The notes under the pieces are model-generated. The model was not told the origin of the DNA. It was given only the letters and a program-made list of their open reading frames with translations, and ran no database searches. 9,290 bases of DNA from Sulfurovum sp. (GTDB lineage: Bacteria; Campylobacterota; Campylobacteria; Campylobacterales; Sulfurovaceae), in assembly GCA_015490315.1 (NCBI GenBank), contig WFYB01000004.1:1-9290 (forward strand), in the 5' to 3' direction. A program made the translations under genes and the position numbers. Shown here in pieces: positions 1-4,701 of this stretch (position 1 is the first letter of the stretch; each line of letters starts with the position of its first letter).

Positions 1-111
1 GAGCACAAGTCCACCGCCAAGCAGCCCAAAGAGTGCGCCAAGCGCAAAGAAGCGAAAGACGACACTGATCGGGGGTGCCTGATCGAGAGAGAGACCGTTT
101 TGGCTAAACAC
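1..111 (-). CDS. Partial membrane protein, N-terminal 37 codons only
   Basis: The reading frame is open from a GTG at 111-109 to the left edge of the window. It encodes a short polar N-terminus containing LSLDQAPPISVVFRFF, followed by a hydrophobic Gly/Leu-rich stretch that looks like the start of a first transmembrane helix. The GTG lies inside the end of the DUF2249 gene (8-bp overlap), and a GAGG Shine-Dalgarno-like motif sits at 124-121, so translation is probably coupled to that gene. A multi-pass inner-membrane protein, possibly of the NnrS/haem-copper-like kind often found near hemerythrin and nitric oxide genes, is a guess from context and style. Too little is visible to assign a family. 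The open frame and its position as last visible gene of the operon support it being real. Confidence 0.6.
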   Translation of the reverse strand, partial: MFSQNGLSLDQAPPISVVFRFFALGALFGLLGGGLVL

Positions 112-355
112 GCAGCAGCGCCTCGAGATCGATATCGGGGTCTTTGGCAATGAGGATATGCCAGTCACCCTGGGCATCTTCCCTGCTCAAGACCCGAAAT
201 CCCCGTTCGCCGGCAAGATCAAGCAGCGGAATGGGCTTTTTGCGGTGAAGCATATAGAGATAGCTATTCTCTGTAAGCCCCTGCAGGATCTTTGTCGCCT
301 GTACAAGCGGCTCAGGATGCTCCAGTGCTCTTGTGTCGATCCCTATCTCTCTCAT
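104..355 (-). CDS. DUF2249 family protein (TusA/SirA-like fold)
   Basis: A protein of 83 residues beginning MREIGIDTRALEHPEP. The pattern D-x-R-x-L near residues 7-11, then PEP at 14-16, a predicted helix, and a later HRKKPIPLLDL segment fits the DUF2249 family, which has a TusA/SirA-like two-layer fold. TusA proteins have a catalytic Cys directly before the PxP motif. Here that position is His13 and the protein contains no Cys, so persulfide transfer of the TusA type is unlikely. The start at 355 is preferred over an upstream in-frame ATG at 421 because it gives a 4-bp ATGA overlap with the hemerythrin stop and begins where the family's homology begins. From general knowledge, DUF2249 domains often sit beside, or are fused to, HHE hemerythrin domains in denitrification and nitric oxide clusters. 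The molecular role is unknown. Confidence 0.82.
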   Translation of the reverse strand: MREIGIDTRALEHPEPLVQATKILQGLTENSYLYMLHRKKPIPLLDLAGERGFRVLSREDAQGDWHILIAKDPDIDLEALLRV

Positions 356-792
356 AGAGCGACCTGTTCCATCGCCTTGATGGTCTCTTCTCTGAGCTCT
401 GGAGGGAGGGTACGGTCGCACATGGCGTAGAGCATCTGCTCCTCTTTCATGTTGTGCTGTTGCAACAGGATCATCATCGATTCTGCCAGCGATAGGTAGG
501 CATCCCTATCTTCATTTTCGAGGGCTTGGGCCATTTTGCCTATGAGTCCGCGTACCTGCTCATGTTCATAGCACATCACCTGTGTAGGTCCCTGCTGCAT
601 CCCGGTCTGTTTTTCAAAGGCGGGAAAGAGCTCATCTTCCTCTTTTTTGAAATGCCGGAGGGTTTCGTTGGCGAACTCCAAAAATGTATCATTGGCTGTT
701 GCCCACTCATTGTTTGCGACAGCCTCTTCTGCTTTGGCGAAGATCGTATCGCACTCTCTATGTTCCTGTTTCATATATTCGGAAATACTCAT
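352..792 (-). CDS. Hemerythrin-like HHE-domain protein
   Basis: A protein of 146 residues that is essentially one four-helix HHE cation-binding domain. All expected diiron ligands are visible in order: His11 (helix 1, QEHRE), His47 and Glu51 (RHFKKE, an HxxxE pair), His77 (YEHEQ), and His113 with Glu117 (QHNMKE, a second HxxxE pair). There is no signal peptide, so it should be cytoplasmic. HHE proteins bind a non-haem diiron centre and serve in O2 binding or sensing, nitric oxide handling, or iron-sulfur repair (YtfE/RIC type). It lacks the extra N-terminal domain of YtfE, so a direct RIC assignment is not supported. The start has a GGGAG Shine-Dalgarno about 7 bp upstream. It lies 13 bp after the FmdE gene and overlaps the DUF2249 gene by 4 bp. 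Cys14, Cys74 and Cys125 are additional thiols of unknown importance. Confidence 0.92.
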   Translation of the reverse strand: MSISEYMKQEHRECDTIFAKAEEAVANNEWATANDTFLEFANETLRHFKKEEDELFPAFEKQTGMQQGPTQVMCYEHEQVRGLIGKMAQALENEDRDAYLSLAESMMILLQQHNMKEEQMLYAMCDRTLPPELREETIKAMEQVAL

Positions 793-805
793 TTTATGCT
801 CCCTG

Positions 806-1408
806 TTAAATAACGGTAACCAACTGATTCCATCGGCTCATATCGGTGAGGATATCTGCAACCCGCTCCTGCCACAATCTGCCGAACTCTTTAATCTCTT
901 CGGGTGTTGCAGTTCCCTGCAGTGCCTTAGCCATAAGTGGCTGCATCCTTGGATCGGCAGGAACGATGGAGGGGTCGTAAGAGAGTGTCACACTCTCCTC
1001 GGTGTCAAGTCTTGTCAGTCTGACTTCTCCGTCGATCGGCTGATTGTAGGAGACAAGATTGTCTCTGGAGAAGTTGCCCCCAATGCCTTTGAAGCCCCCT
1101 TTCCCGCTGGCACCTACGATATAGGAGATGACATTACAGGTTACTCCGGTTACTCCATCGGTCTCTTGGTCGCGCATCTCGACCTTGATTGTACCTCTGA
1201 CCGGGTGGGTATCGGGATAGAGCTTTTGCAGTCCCATCAGCGTCATCAGGTAGGCACCTGCCACGGTGGGGCAGGAGTGTCCGGCAAGTTTGACACAGTC
1301 AAGATACTCGATCTCGACGATGCCGTCATCTATGGCGCTGAGAAAATCGCTGAGGGGATCATAGAGGTTCATTGAAACCACACGGTCATAATACTCCGGA
1401 TAGGTCAT
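806..1408 (-). CDS. FmdE family protein
   Basis: A protein of 200 residues resembling the FmdE family, named after a gene in the molybdenum formylmethanofuran dehydrogenase operon of methanogens. The diagnostic region is residues 37-55, with Cys38, His44 and Cys46 in CVKLAGHSCPTVAGAYL. This Cys/His cluster is the likely metal or cofactor site. Cys91 and a glycine-rich GKGGFKGIGG segment at 102-111 follow, then an acidic/hydrophobic C-terminal helical region. There is no signal peptide. The family's biochemical function is not established, and no formylmethanofuran dehydrogenase genes are present here, so the methanogenic role does not apply. It is the first gene of the hemerythrin operon and its promoter carries a CRP/FNR-like site. 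The ATG at 1408 has a TAGGAG Shine-Dalgarno 7 bp upstream, which fixes the start. Confidence 0.85.
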   Translation of the reverse strand: MTYPEYYDRVVSMNLYDPLSDFLSAIDDGIVEIEYLDCVKLAGHSCPTVAGAYLMTLMGLQKLYPDTHPVRGTIKVEMRDQETDGVTGVTCNVISYIVGASGKGGFKGIGGNFSRDNLVSYNQPIDGEVRLTRLDTEESVTLSYDPSIVPADPRMQPLMAKALQGTATPEEIKEFGRLWQERVADILTDMSRWNQLVTVI

Positions 1409-1439
1409 GGCTTGCTCCTATAATGCATCTTATGCGGCA

Positions 1440-1445
1440 ATTATA
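1440..1445 (-). promoter_or_regulatory. -10 box of the FmdE-hemerythrin operon
   Basis: A consensus TATAAT reads on the minus strand at 1445-1440, predicting transcription start near 1433 and a leader of about 25 nt containing the TAGGAG ribosome-binding site. No good -35 hexamer lies 17 bp upstream, which fits an activator-dependent promoter. The -10 sits within the palindrome ATTATAAT (1440-1447), so a plus-strand TATAAT occurs at 1442-1447 as well. Confidence 0.7.
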
Positions 1446-1467
1446 ATACAGCTCCGGCAAAAAAGAG

Positions 1468-1481
1468 TTGACGGAGGTCAA
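1468..1481. promoter_or_regulatory. CRP/FNR-family binding site, TTGAC-N4-GTCAA
   Basis: A perfect inverted repeat TTGAC-GGAG-GTCAA with the 5-4-5 geometry of CRP/FNR-superfamily operators (FNR consensus TTGAT-N4-ATCAA; related nitric oxide regulators use close variants). If the minus-strand TATAAT at 1445-1440 spans -12 to -7, the start is 1433 and the centre of this palindrome (between 1474 and 1475) falls at -41.5, the class II activator position. That placement is hard to dismiss as chance. The regulator itself is not in the window. Confidence 0.65.
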
Positions 1482-1511
1482 GAAGCCGTTTTATCTGAAC
1501 TTAAGCAAATA

Positions 1512-1526
1512 GGAGTAAAATACTCC
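1512..1526 (+). promoter_or_regulatory. Palindrome overlapping a possible ferredoxin promoter
   Basis: A perfect inverted repeat GGAGTA-AAA-TACTCC lies 25 bp upstream of the ferredoxin ATG. It contains the -10-like hexamer TAAAAT (1516-1521), which would place the start of transcription near 1528. A palindrome over a -10 suggests a repressor operator, but it could also form a short hairpin in a transcript started from the plus-strand TATAAT at 1442-1447. No regulator family is recognised from the motif. Confidence 0.4.
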
Positions 1527-1551
1527 CAATTAAAAAAATCAAGGATGAAAC

Positions 1552-1929
1552 ATGATACAAGGTGTACCACAACCAGCATTCTATATCTTCAAATGTCAAC
1601 AATCGGCACCTCCGGGCATGCCTAAACCAAGCTGTGTCAAGCAGGATGACCCTGAGTCTCAGCAGCTCTTTCAGCATCTTGCACAGACACTAATGCAAAA
1701 AGGGATTATCGGGACGGTTCAGCCGATCCAAACCGGCTGTCTGGGGCGTTGTCAGCAGGGACCGGTCATGCTTGTTGAGCCCGGTCATACGATGTATGTA
1801 GGGTTGACAAAAGAGAAGATCGACAGAATTATAGATGAGCATATTATCGGCGGCAAGGTGGTCGAAGAGTATGTGATCCCTGAACAGATGTGGGGTGAGC
1901 CTGTTCCTCCGTCACAAATGGCAAGATAA
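1552..1929 (+). CDS. [2Fe-2S] ferredoxin, thioredoxin-fold type
   Basis: A protein of 125 residues with the four-cysteine pattern of thioredoxin-like [2Fe-2S] ferredoxins (the Shethna-type fold shared with NuoE): Cys15 and Cys28 separated by 12 residues near the N-terminus, then Cys63-x3-Cys67 in TGCLGRCQQGP. The FYIFKC start and the later VGLTKEKIDRIIDEHIIGG segment (predicted final helix before an extended tail) also fit. It would act as a cytoplasmic one-electron carrier; its partners are not identifiable here. The ATG is set by AAGGAT at 1541-1546, 5 bp upstream. It is monocistronic, divergent from the FmdE operon across a 143-bp gap, and closed by a hairpin at 1951. The shared intergenic region makes co-regulation with the FmdE operon possible but unproven. 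Confidence 0.9.
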   Translation: MIQGVPQPAFYIFKCQQSAPPGMPKPSCVKQDDPESQQLFQHLAQTLMQKGIIGTVQPIQTGCLGRCQQGPVMLVEPGHTMYVGLTKEKIDRIIDEHIIGGKVVEEYVIPEQMWGEPVPPSQMAR

Positions 1930-1950
1930 GCTTAGCTTCGCAGGTATTTT

Positions 1951-1984
1951 GGGAGAGGTGTATTAGACAACTCTCCCCGCTTTT
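1951..1984 (+). terminator. Intrinsic terminator after the ferredoxin gene
   Basis: GGGAGAG (1951-1957) pairs with CTCTCCC (1971-1977). Inside, TGT pairs with ACA around a 5-nt ATTAG loop with one G/A mismatch between the two stems. TTTT follows at 1981-1984. It lies 21 bp after the ferredoxin stop codon. Confidence 0.7.
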
Positions 1985-2007
1985 CCCAATTTCTTCACAA
2001 TTTTCAG

Positions 2008-2041
2008 TATAATAGTACAAGAGGTGGGATTTTGGTATAAT
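2008..2041 (+). promoter_or_regulatory. Two tandem -10 boxes for the panD operon
   Basis: Perfect TATAAT hexamers occur at 2008-2013 and 2036-2041, 28 bp apart, upstream of panD. Neither has a convincing -35. The downstream one predicts a start near 2048 and a leader of about 85 nt; the upstream one adds about 28 nt. Alternative promoter use under different conditions is possible. Confidence 0.55.
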
Positions 2042-2133
2042 CCTACGATCATTTTGTGTCGGGGAGATGCCGGCAAGCAAGAGGGAGTGTGGCTTTGCCC
2101 ACCGCTTTGCAAGACCAACAATGAGGAATGATG
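2042..2133 (+). other. Structured-looking leader of panD mRNA
   Basis: This 92-bp stretch is longer than needed for a ribosome-binding site. GTGG (2089-2092) can pair with CCAC (2099-2102) around a 6-nt loop, and GCAAGC (2073-2078) can pair with GCTTTGC (2104-2110) with one bulge, enclosing the first stem. CTTTGC occurs twice (2093-2098 and 2105-2110), so the upstream GCAAG could choose between two partners. No known riboswitch is recognised by eye. A weak cis-regulatory role is only a possibility. Confidence 0.3.
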
Positions 2134-2502
2134 ATGAACATTACCATGCTTTACAGCAAGCTTCATAGAGCTACCGTGACAGATGCCAATCTCAATTATG
2201 TAGGTTCTATCACGATCGATCAGGCGCTTTTGGATGCGGCAAATATGCGTGTAGGACAGAAGATCGATATCGTCAATGTCAACAACGGAGAGCGTTTCTC
2301 GACCTATATTATTCCCGGTGAACGAGGGAAAGGTGATATCTGCCTCAACGGAGCAGCCGCAAGAAAGGTACATAAAGGCGACAAGATCATTATCATCGCT
2401 TATGCAGTCATGAGTGAAGCCGAAGCGGACAGCTATAAGCCGAAGATTGTCATCCTCAATGACGACAACACTATCGCACAGGCGTTTGAGGGGCTTGAGT
2501 AA
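2134..2502 (+). CDS. panD: Aspartate 1-decarboxylase (pyruvoyl enzyme precursor)
   Basis: PanD makes beta-alanine from L-aspartate for pantothenate and coenzyme A synthesis, as a cytoplasmic tetramer. The proenzyme cleaves itself between Gly24 and Ser25, and Ser25 becomes the pyruvoyl group. Three ATGs run in frame at 2128, 2131 and 2134. The third is chosen because GAGGA (2123-2127) then lies at 6 bp, and because it puts the cleavage site at Gly24-Ser25 (NYVGSITID) exactly as in the E. coli enzyme, giving 122 residues. Other conserved residues sit at matching positions: Lys9, His11, Tyr22, Arg54, Thr57 and Tyr58, and the NGAAAR motif at 72-77. It is the first gene of a panD-ybaB-ankyrin operon; ybaB follows after 20 bp. 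The assignment is secure. Confidence 0.97.
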   Translation: MNITMLYSKLHRATVTDANLNYVGSITIDQALLDAANMRVGQKIDIVNVNNGERFSTYIIPGERGKGDICLNGAAARKVHKGDKIIIIAYAVMSEAEADSYKPKIVILNDDNTIAQAFEGLE

Positions 2503-2522
2503 TAATATGGAAGGGGCACGCT

Positions 2523-2840
2523 ATGTTTGAAGGGCTTGATCTCAGTAATATGGGAAAACTGATGGAGCAAATGCAAGAGAAGGCAAAAGCGCTTCAGGAA
2601 CAAGCCAAAAACGTAGAGCTCACAGCCAAAGCTGGGGGTGGACTGGTCGAGATCAAAGCCAACGGTGCAGGCGAGATCATCGATCTTGAGATCGACGAGA
2701 GCCTGCTGGATGACAAAGAGGCACTGCAGATCCTTCTGATCTCAGCAATCAACGATGTCAATAAAATGGTCGAGGACAATCGCAAGTCCCAGGCGATGAA
2801 TATGATGGGTGGACTAAACCCGTTTGGAGCACAACAATGA
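2523..2840 (+). CDS. YbaB/EbfC family nucleoid-associated protein
   Basis: A protein of 105 residues, the usual YbaB/EbfC length. It has the family layout: an N-terminal amphipathic helix rich in Met, Gln and Lys (MGKLMEQMQEKAKALQEQ, residues 10-27), a central beta-hairpin region with TAKAGGGLVEIKANGAGEI, and a C-terminal helix with INDVNKMVEDNRKSQ, ending in a flexible Met/Gly tail. These proteins form dimers that bind DNA with little sequence specificity and help organise the nucleoid; in many bacteria they lie beside dnaX and recR, but here the partner is panD. A pairing of panD with a ybaB-like gene also occurs, as I recall, in Helicobacter pylori. A strong GGAAGGGG ribosome-binding site (2509-2516) precedes the ATG by 6 bp. 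The stop overlaps the ankyrin start as ATGA. Confidence 0.93.
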   Translation: MFEGLDLSNMGKLMEQMQEKAKALQEQAKNVELTAKAGGGLVEIKANGAGEIIDLEIDESLLDDKEALQILLISAINDVNKMVEDNRKSQAMNMMGGLNPFGAQQ

Positions 2841-3370
2841 ATCCTGTAACAGAAGCGATAGAGAACGACTCGATAGCGACACTTAAGTCACTTGTAGCCA
2901 AAGGTGTGGATATCAACAAGCCGATATTGATCGGTGAAGAGTATGAGCTGGATGACTATGATGATATCTCGCCGCTTTTTTATGCGATACGCAAGTATGC
3001 CTCTTTGGATCTGATCGAGTTTTTACTTGAAAACGGTGCCGATCTGCACGCGTGTGACAGTGACGGTGTCTCCGCGCTCGATATGGCGATCAAGTTCAAG
3101 CGTAAAGATGTGATCAAGTATTGCCTTGAGAGAGGCTTTGATCTCAATAGCACCAAGCGCAAAAGCGGGATCAAGCCGCTGATGCTGGCATGCTGCTTTT
3201 CTGATCTGGAGATGATTCAGATGCTGCTCGATCACGGAGCAGAGCTCGATGCCTTTGACAATACAGGCATGTCCGCTAAAGACTATGCCAAAAAACTGGG
3301 TCAGAAAAAGACACTAGAGTTTCTTGAAGAGAAGGGTGCCCGCTTCAAAGCCTACCCCAATGAAGAGTAA
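2837..3370 (+). CDS. Ankyrin-repeat protein
   Basis: A protein of 177 residues made almost wholly of about five ankyrin repeats. An imperfect N-terminal unit covers residues 1-33 (LVAKGVDIN). Clearer repeats follow at about 45-77 (SPLFYAIRKYASLDLIEFLL, ENGADLHACD), 78-110 (SALDMAIK, CLERGFDLN), 111-143 (KPLMLACC, LLDHGAELDAFD) and a final one at 144-170 (SAKDYAKKLGQ). An acidic insert with EEYELDDYDD lies at 34-43 between the first two. There is no signal peptide or membrane segment, so it is probably a cytoplasmic protein-binding scaffold. The partner is unknown. Its start overlaps the ybaB stop by 4 bp (ATGA), so production is likely coupled to YbaB. It ends the operon. Confidence 0.92.
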   Translation: MNPVTEAIENDSIATLKSLVAKGVDINKPILIGEEYELDDYDDISPLFYAIRKYASLDLIEFLLENGADLHACDSDGVSALDMAIKFKRKDVIKYCLERGFDLNSTKRKSGIKPLMLACCFSDLEMIQMLLDHGAELDAFDNTGMSAKDYAKKLGQKKTLEFLEEKGARFKAYPNEE

Positions 3371-3383
3371 CCCGCTCTTCTTT
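3362..3383 (+). terminator. Weak terminator overlapping the ankyrin stop codon
   Basis: GAAGAG (3362-3367) pairs with CTCTTC (3375-3380) around TAACCCG, with only TTT following. The stop codon lies in the loop. It separates the panD operon from the Pho-type promoter that starts 5 bp further on, but the T-tract is short, so readthrough is possible. Confidence 0.45.
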
Positions 3384-3384
3384 C

Positions 3385-3425
3385 CTGTAATCATTTTGTA
3401 ACTTTTTTTTCCTATACTTCCGGCA
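3385..3425 (+). promoter_or_regulatory. Pho-box promoter of the porin gene
   Basis: Two 7-bp direct repeats, CTGTAAT (3385-3391) and TTGTAAC (3396-3402), are separated by 4 bp, so GTAA recurs after 11 bp. This is the geometry of the PhoB-binding Pho box (E. coli repeat CTGTCAT). The box ends 10 bp before the -10 TATACT (3413-3418), the standard Pho promoter spacing in which the box replaces the -35. The predicted start is the A at 3425. The same arrangement recurs before the phosphate transporter gene at 4640. Confidence 0.72.
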
Positions 3426-3444
3426 CAATTTTACACAAGGAAGT
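3412..3444 (+). repeat. Shared leader block and inverted repeat, porin copy
   Basis: The 14 bases CTATACTTCCGGCA (3412-3425) are identical to 4667-4680. ACTTCC (3416-3421) and GGAAGT (3439-3444) form an inverted repeat with a 17-bp spacer. The right arm contains the Shine-Dalgarno of the porin gene, while the left arm overlaps the -10. Confidence 0.6.
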
Positions 3445-3450
3445 AACCCC

Positions 3451-4602
3451 ATGAAAAGAATCCTACTCTCTACAGTCGCGGTGACGACACTATCAATGGC
3501 GGCAGGAGATATCGATCATCCCCACGATCGTATCATGCAGACGAAAGAGACAACCACTCCGGTAGCAGCGAAGAGTATCCTCGATCGAGTACACTTCAAA
3601 GGTGATTTGAGATTGAGATATGAGAGCATCGAAAGAGATGATGCGAACAACAAGTATAGAAACCGATATCGTATACGATTGGGTTCACATATCGATATTA
3701 CGGATCATCTTATGTTTGATGTCGGCATGAGAAGCGGCTTTGGCAACCCTACATCAGGGAACCAGACCTTTCATGACGATCAGCCGCTGAAAAACTACTT
3801 TTGGCAATCATTTAGATTTAATGTACTTGGGTTTACCTATAAAGAGGGCAACGCTGTTTACAAGATAGGTAGAGAGCCCTATATGATGTATAGACCGATC
3901 AAATCACAGCTTGTCTGGGATAACGATGTCTCTTTGAACGGAGTGAATTACCAGTATAAAGATGATGCACGCATCGTGACGCTGGGGATAAACCAACCGA
4001 CTTTGGAAGAGAAAGCAGATGATAAGGCAGATACTGTCAATCTGTTCTTGGCGCAATATGTACATAAAACTAAGCTGGAAAATGCCAAACTTAATCTGGG
4101 TGCAGGTATCTACTTCTATGACGGACTGAAAGGAAATGTACCTCTTTTTGGTAAAAGCAAAGGCAACACACTGGTAAACGGTCTCTATGCAAATGAGTAT
4201 CATATCGTCGAAGGGTTTGGCGAGCTGCAGTTTGGTGATCTTTTTGGTATGCCGTTCAAAGCGGCGGCATCCGTTGCATACAATGTTGCTGCAGATGACA
4301 ACAATTTCGGCTATGACATAGCGTTTCAGTTGGGCAAGGCGAAGTATGTCGGCCAGTGGCAGGTGAAATACTCCTACACAGATATTCAGGAAGATGCGGT
4401 CTTTGGTGCCTATTCTGACTCGGATAACTTCGGCGGCGGTACAGCGGCAAAGGGACATGCCATCAGAGCGAAGTATAAAGCGGGCAAAAACCTCTATCTT
4501 GCGGGCAACTTCTTTTTTGATACTCTCTATGCAAGCAAAAGCAACACGGGTACAGAGGCTGATTATGAGCGTGTACAGTTGGATGTCATTGTCAAATTCT
4601 AA
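3451..4602 (+). CDS. Outer-membrane porin, putative porin family
   Basis: A protein of 383 residues with a Sec signal peptide (MKR, then a hydrophobic core to about residue 15 and probable cleavage near SMAAG, residues 16-19). The mature part has alternating polar/aromatic strands separated by short turns, beginning with the GDLRLRYESIE strand typical of the putative-porin (Porin_5-like) family. It ends in VQLDVIVKF, whose C-terminal Phe is the usual signal for the outer-membrane assembly machinery. A trimeric beta-barrel channel is expected. The Pho-box promoter and the adjacent phosphate transporter suggest it passes phosphate or another anion under phosphate limitation, in the way PhoE or OprP do, but no selectivity residues can be read directly. 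The ATG has AAGGAAG 7 bp upstream. No terminator is evident before the next gene. Confidence 0.85.
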   Translation: MKRILLSTVAVTTLSMAAGDIDHPHDRIMQTKETTTPVAAKSILDRVHFKGDLRLRYESIERDDANNKYRNRYRIRLGSHIDITDHLMFDVGMRSGFGNPTSGNQTFHDDQPLKNYFWQSFRFNVLGFTYKEGNAVYKIGREPYMMYRPIKSQLVWDNDVSLNGVNYQYKDDARIVTLGINQPTLEEKADDKADTVNLFLAQYVHKTKLENAKLNLGAGIYFYDGLKGNVPLFGKSKGNTLVNGLYANEYHIVEGFGELQFGDLFGMPFKAAASVAYNVAADDNNFGYDIAFQLGKAKYVGQWQVKYSYTDIQEDAVFGAYSDSDNFGGGTAAKGHAIRAKYKAGKNLYLAGNFFFDTLYASKSNTGTEADYERVQLDVIVKF

Positions 4603-4639
4603 TCCGCATCTTCTATTGTGTCAAAACCGTATAGAGATT

Positions 4640-4680
4640 CAGTAACAAAATTGTAATACTTTTTCTCTATACTTCCGGCA
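4640..4680 (+). promoter_or_regulatory. Pho-box promoter of the phosphate transporter gene
   Basis: Direct repeats CAGTAAC (4640-4646) and TTGTAAT (4651-4657) are separated by AAAA, with GTAA recurring after 11 bp. The box ends 10 bp before TATACT (4668-4673), exactly as at the porin promoter, and the predicted start is the A at 4680. The match to a classical Pho box is in geometry and the GTAA cores rather than full sequence. Confidence 0.7.
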
Positions 4681-4698
4681 TTATCTACCAAAGGAAGT
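4667..4698 (+). repeat. Shared leader block and inverted repeat, transporter copy
   Basis: The second copy of the 14-base block (4667-4680). ACTTCC (4671-4676) and GGAAGT (4693-4698) form an inverted repeat with a 16-bp spacer; the right arm holds the Shine-Dalgarno of the transporter gene. Bases between the arms differ from the porin copy, so the arms and the 14-mer appear to be the conserved part. Confidence 0.6.
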
Positions 4699-4701
4699 AT
4701 A

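Noticed and set aside
647..1375. Plus-strand open frame of 242 codons antisense to the FmdE and hemerythrin genes
   Set aside because: It lies opposite two well-supported genes with ribosome-binding sites. Its translation has no recognisable domain and a composition typical of a shadow frame, and no Shine-Dalgarno precedes it.
2128..2133. Earlier in-frame panD starts at 2128 and 2131
   Set aside because: Both lie too close to the GAGGA ribosome-binding site, and they shift the Gly24-Ser25 cleavage site from its canonical numbering.
2067..2168. Possible 33-codon upstream ORF overlapping the start of panD
   Set aside because: GGGGAG abuts the ATG with no proper spacing, the peptide resembles nothing known, and overlap with the panD start is explained by frame chance. 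Kept out for lack of support.
3904..4458. Minus-strand open frame of 184 codons inside the porin gene
   Set aside because: It is Cys/Ile-rich with no family features and sits antisense to a porin with a signal peptide and C-terminal Phe.
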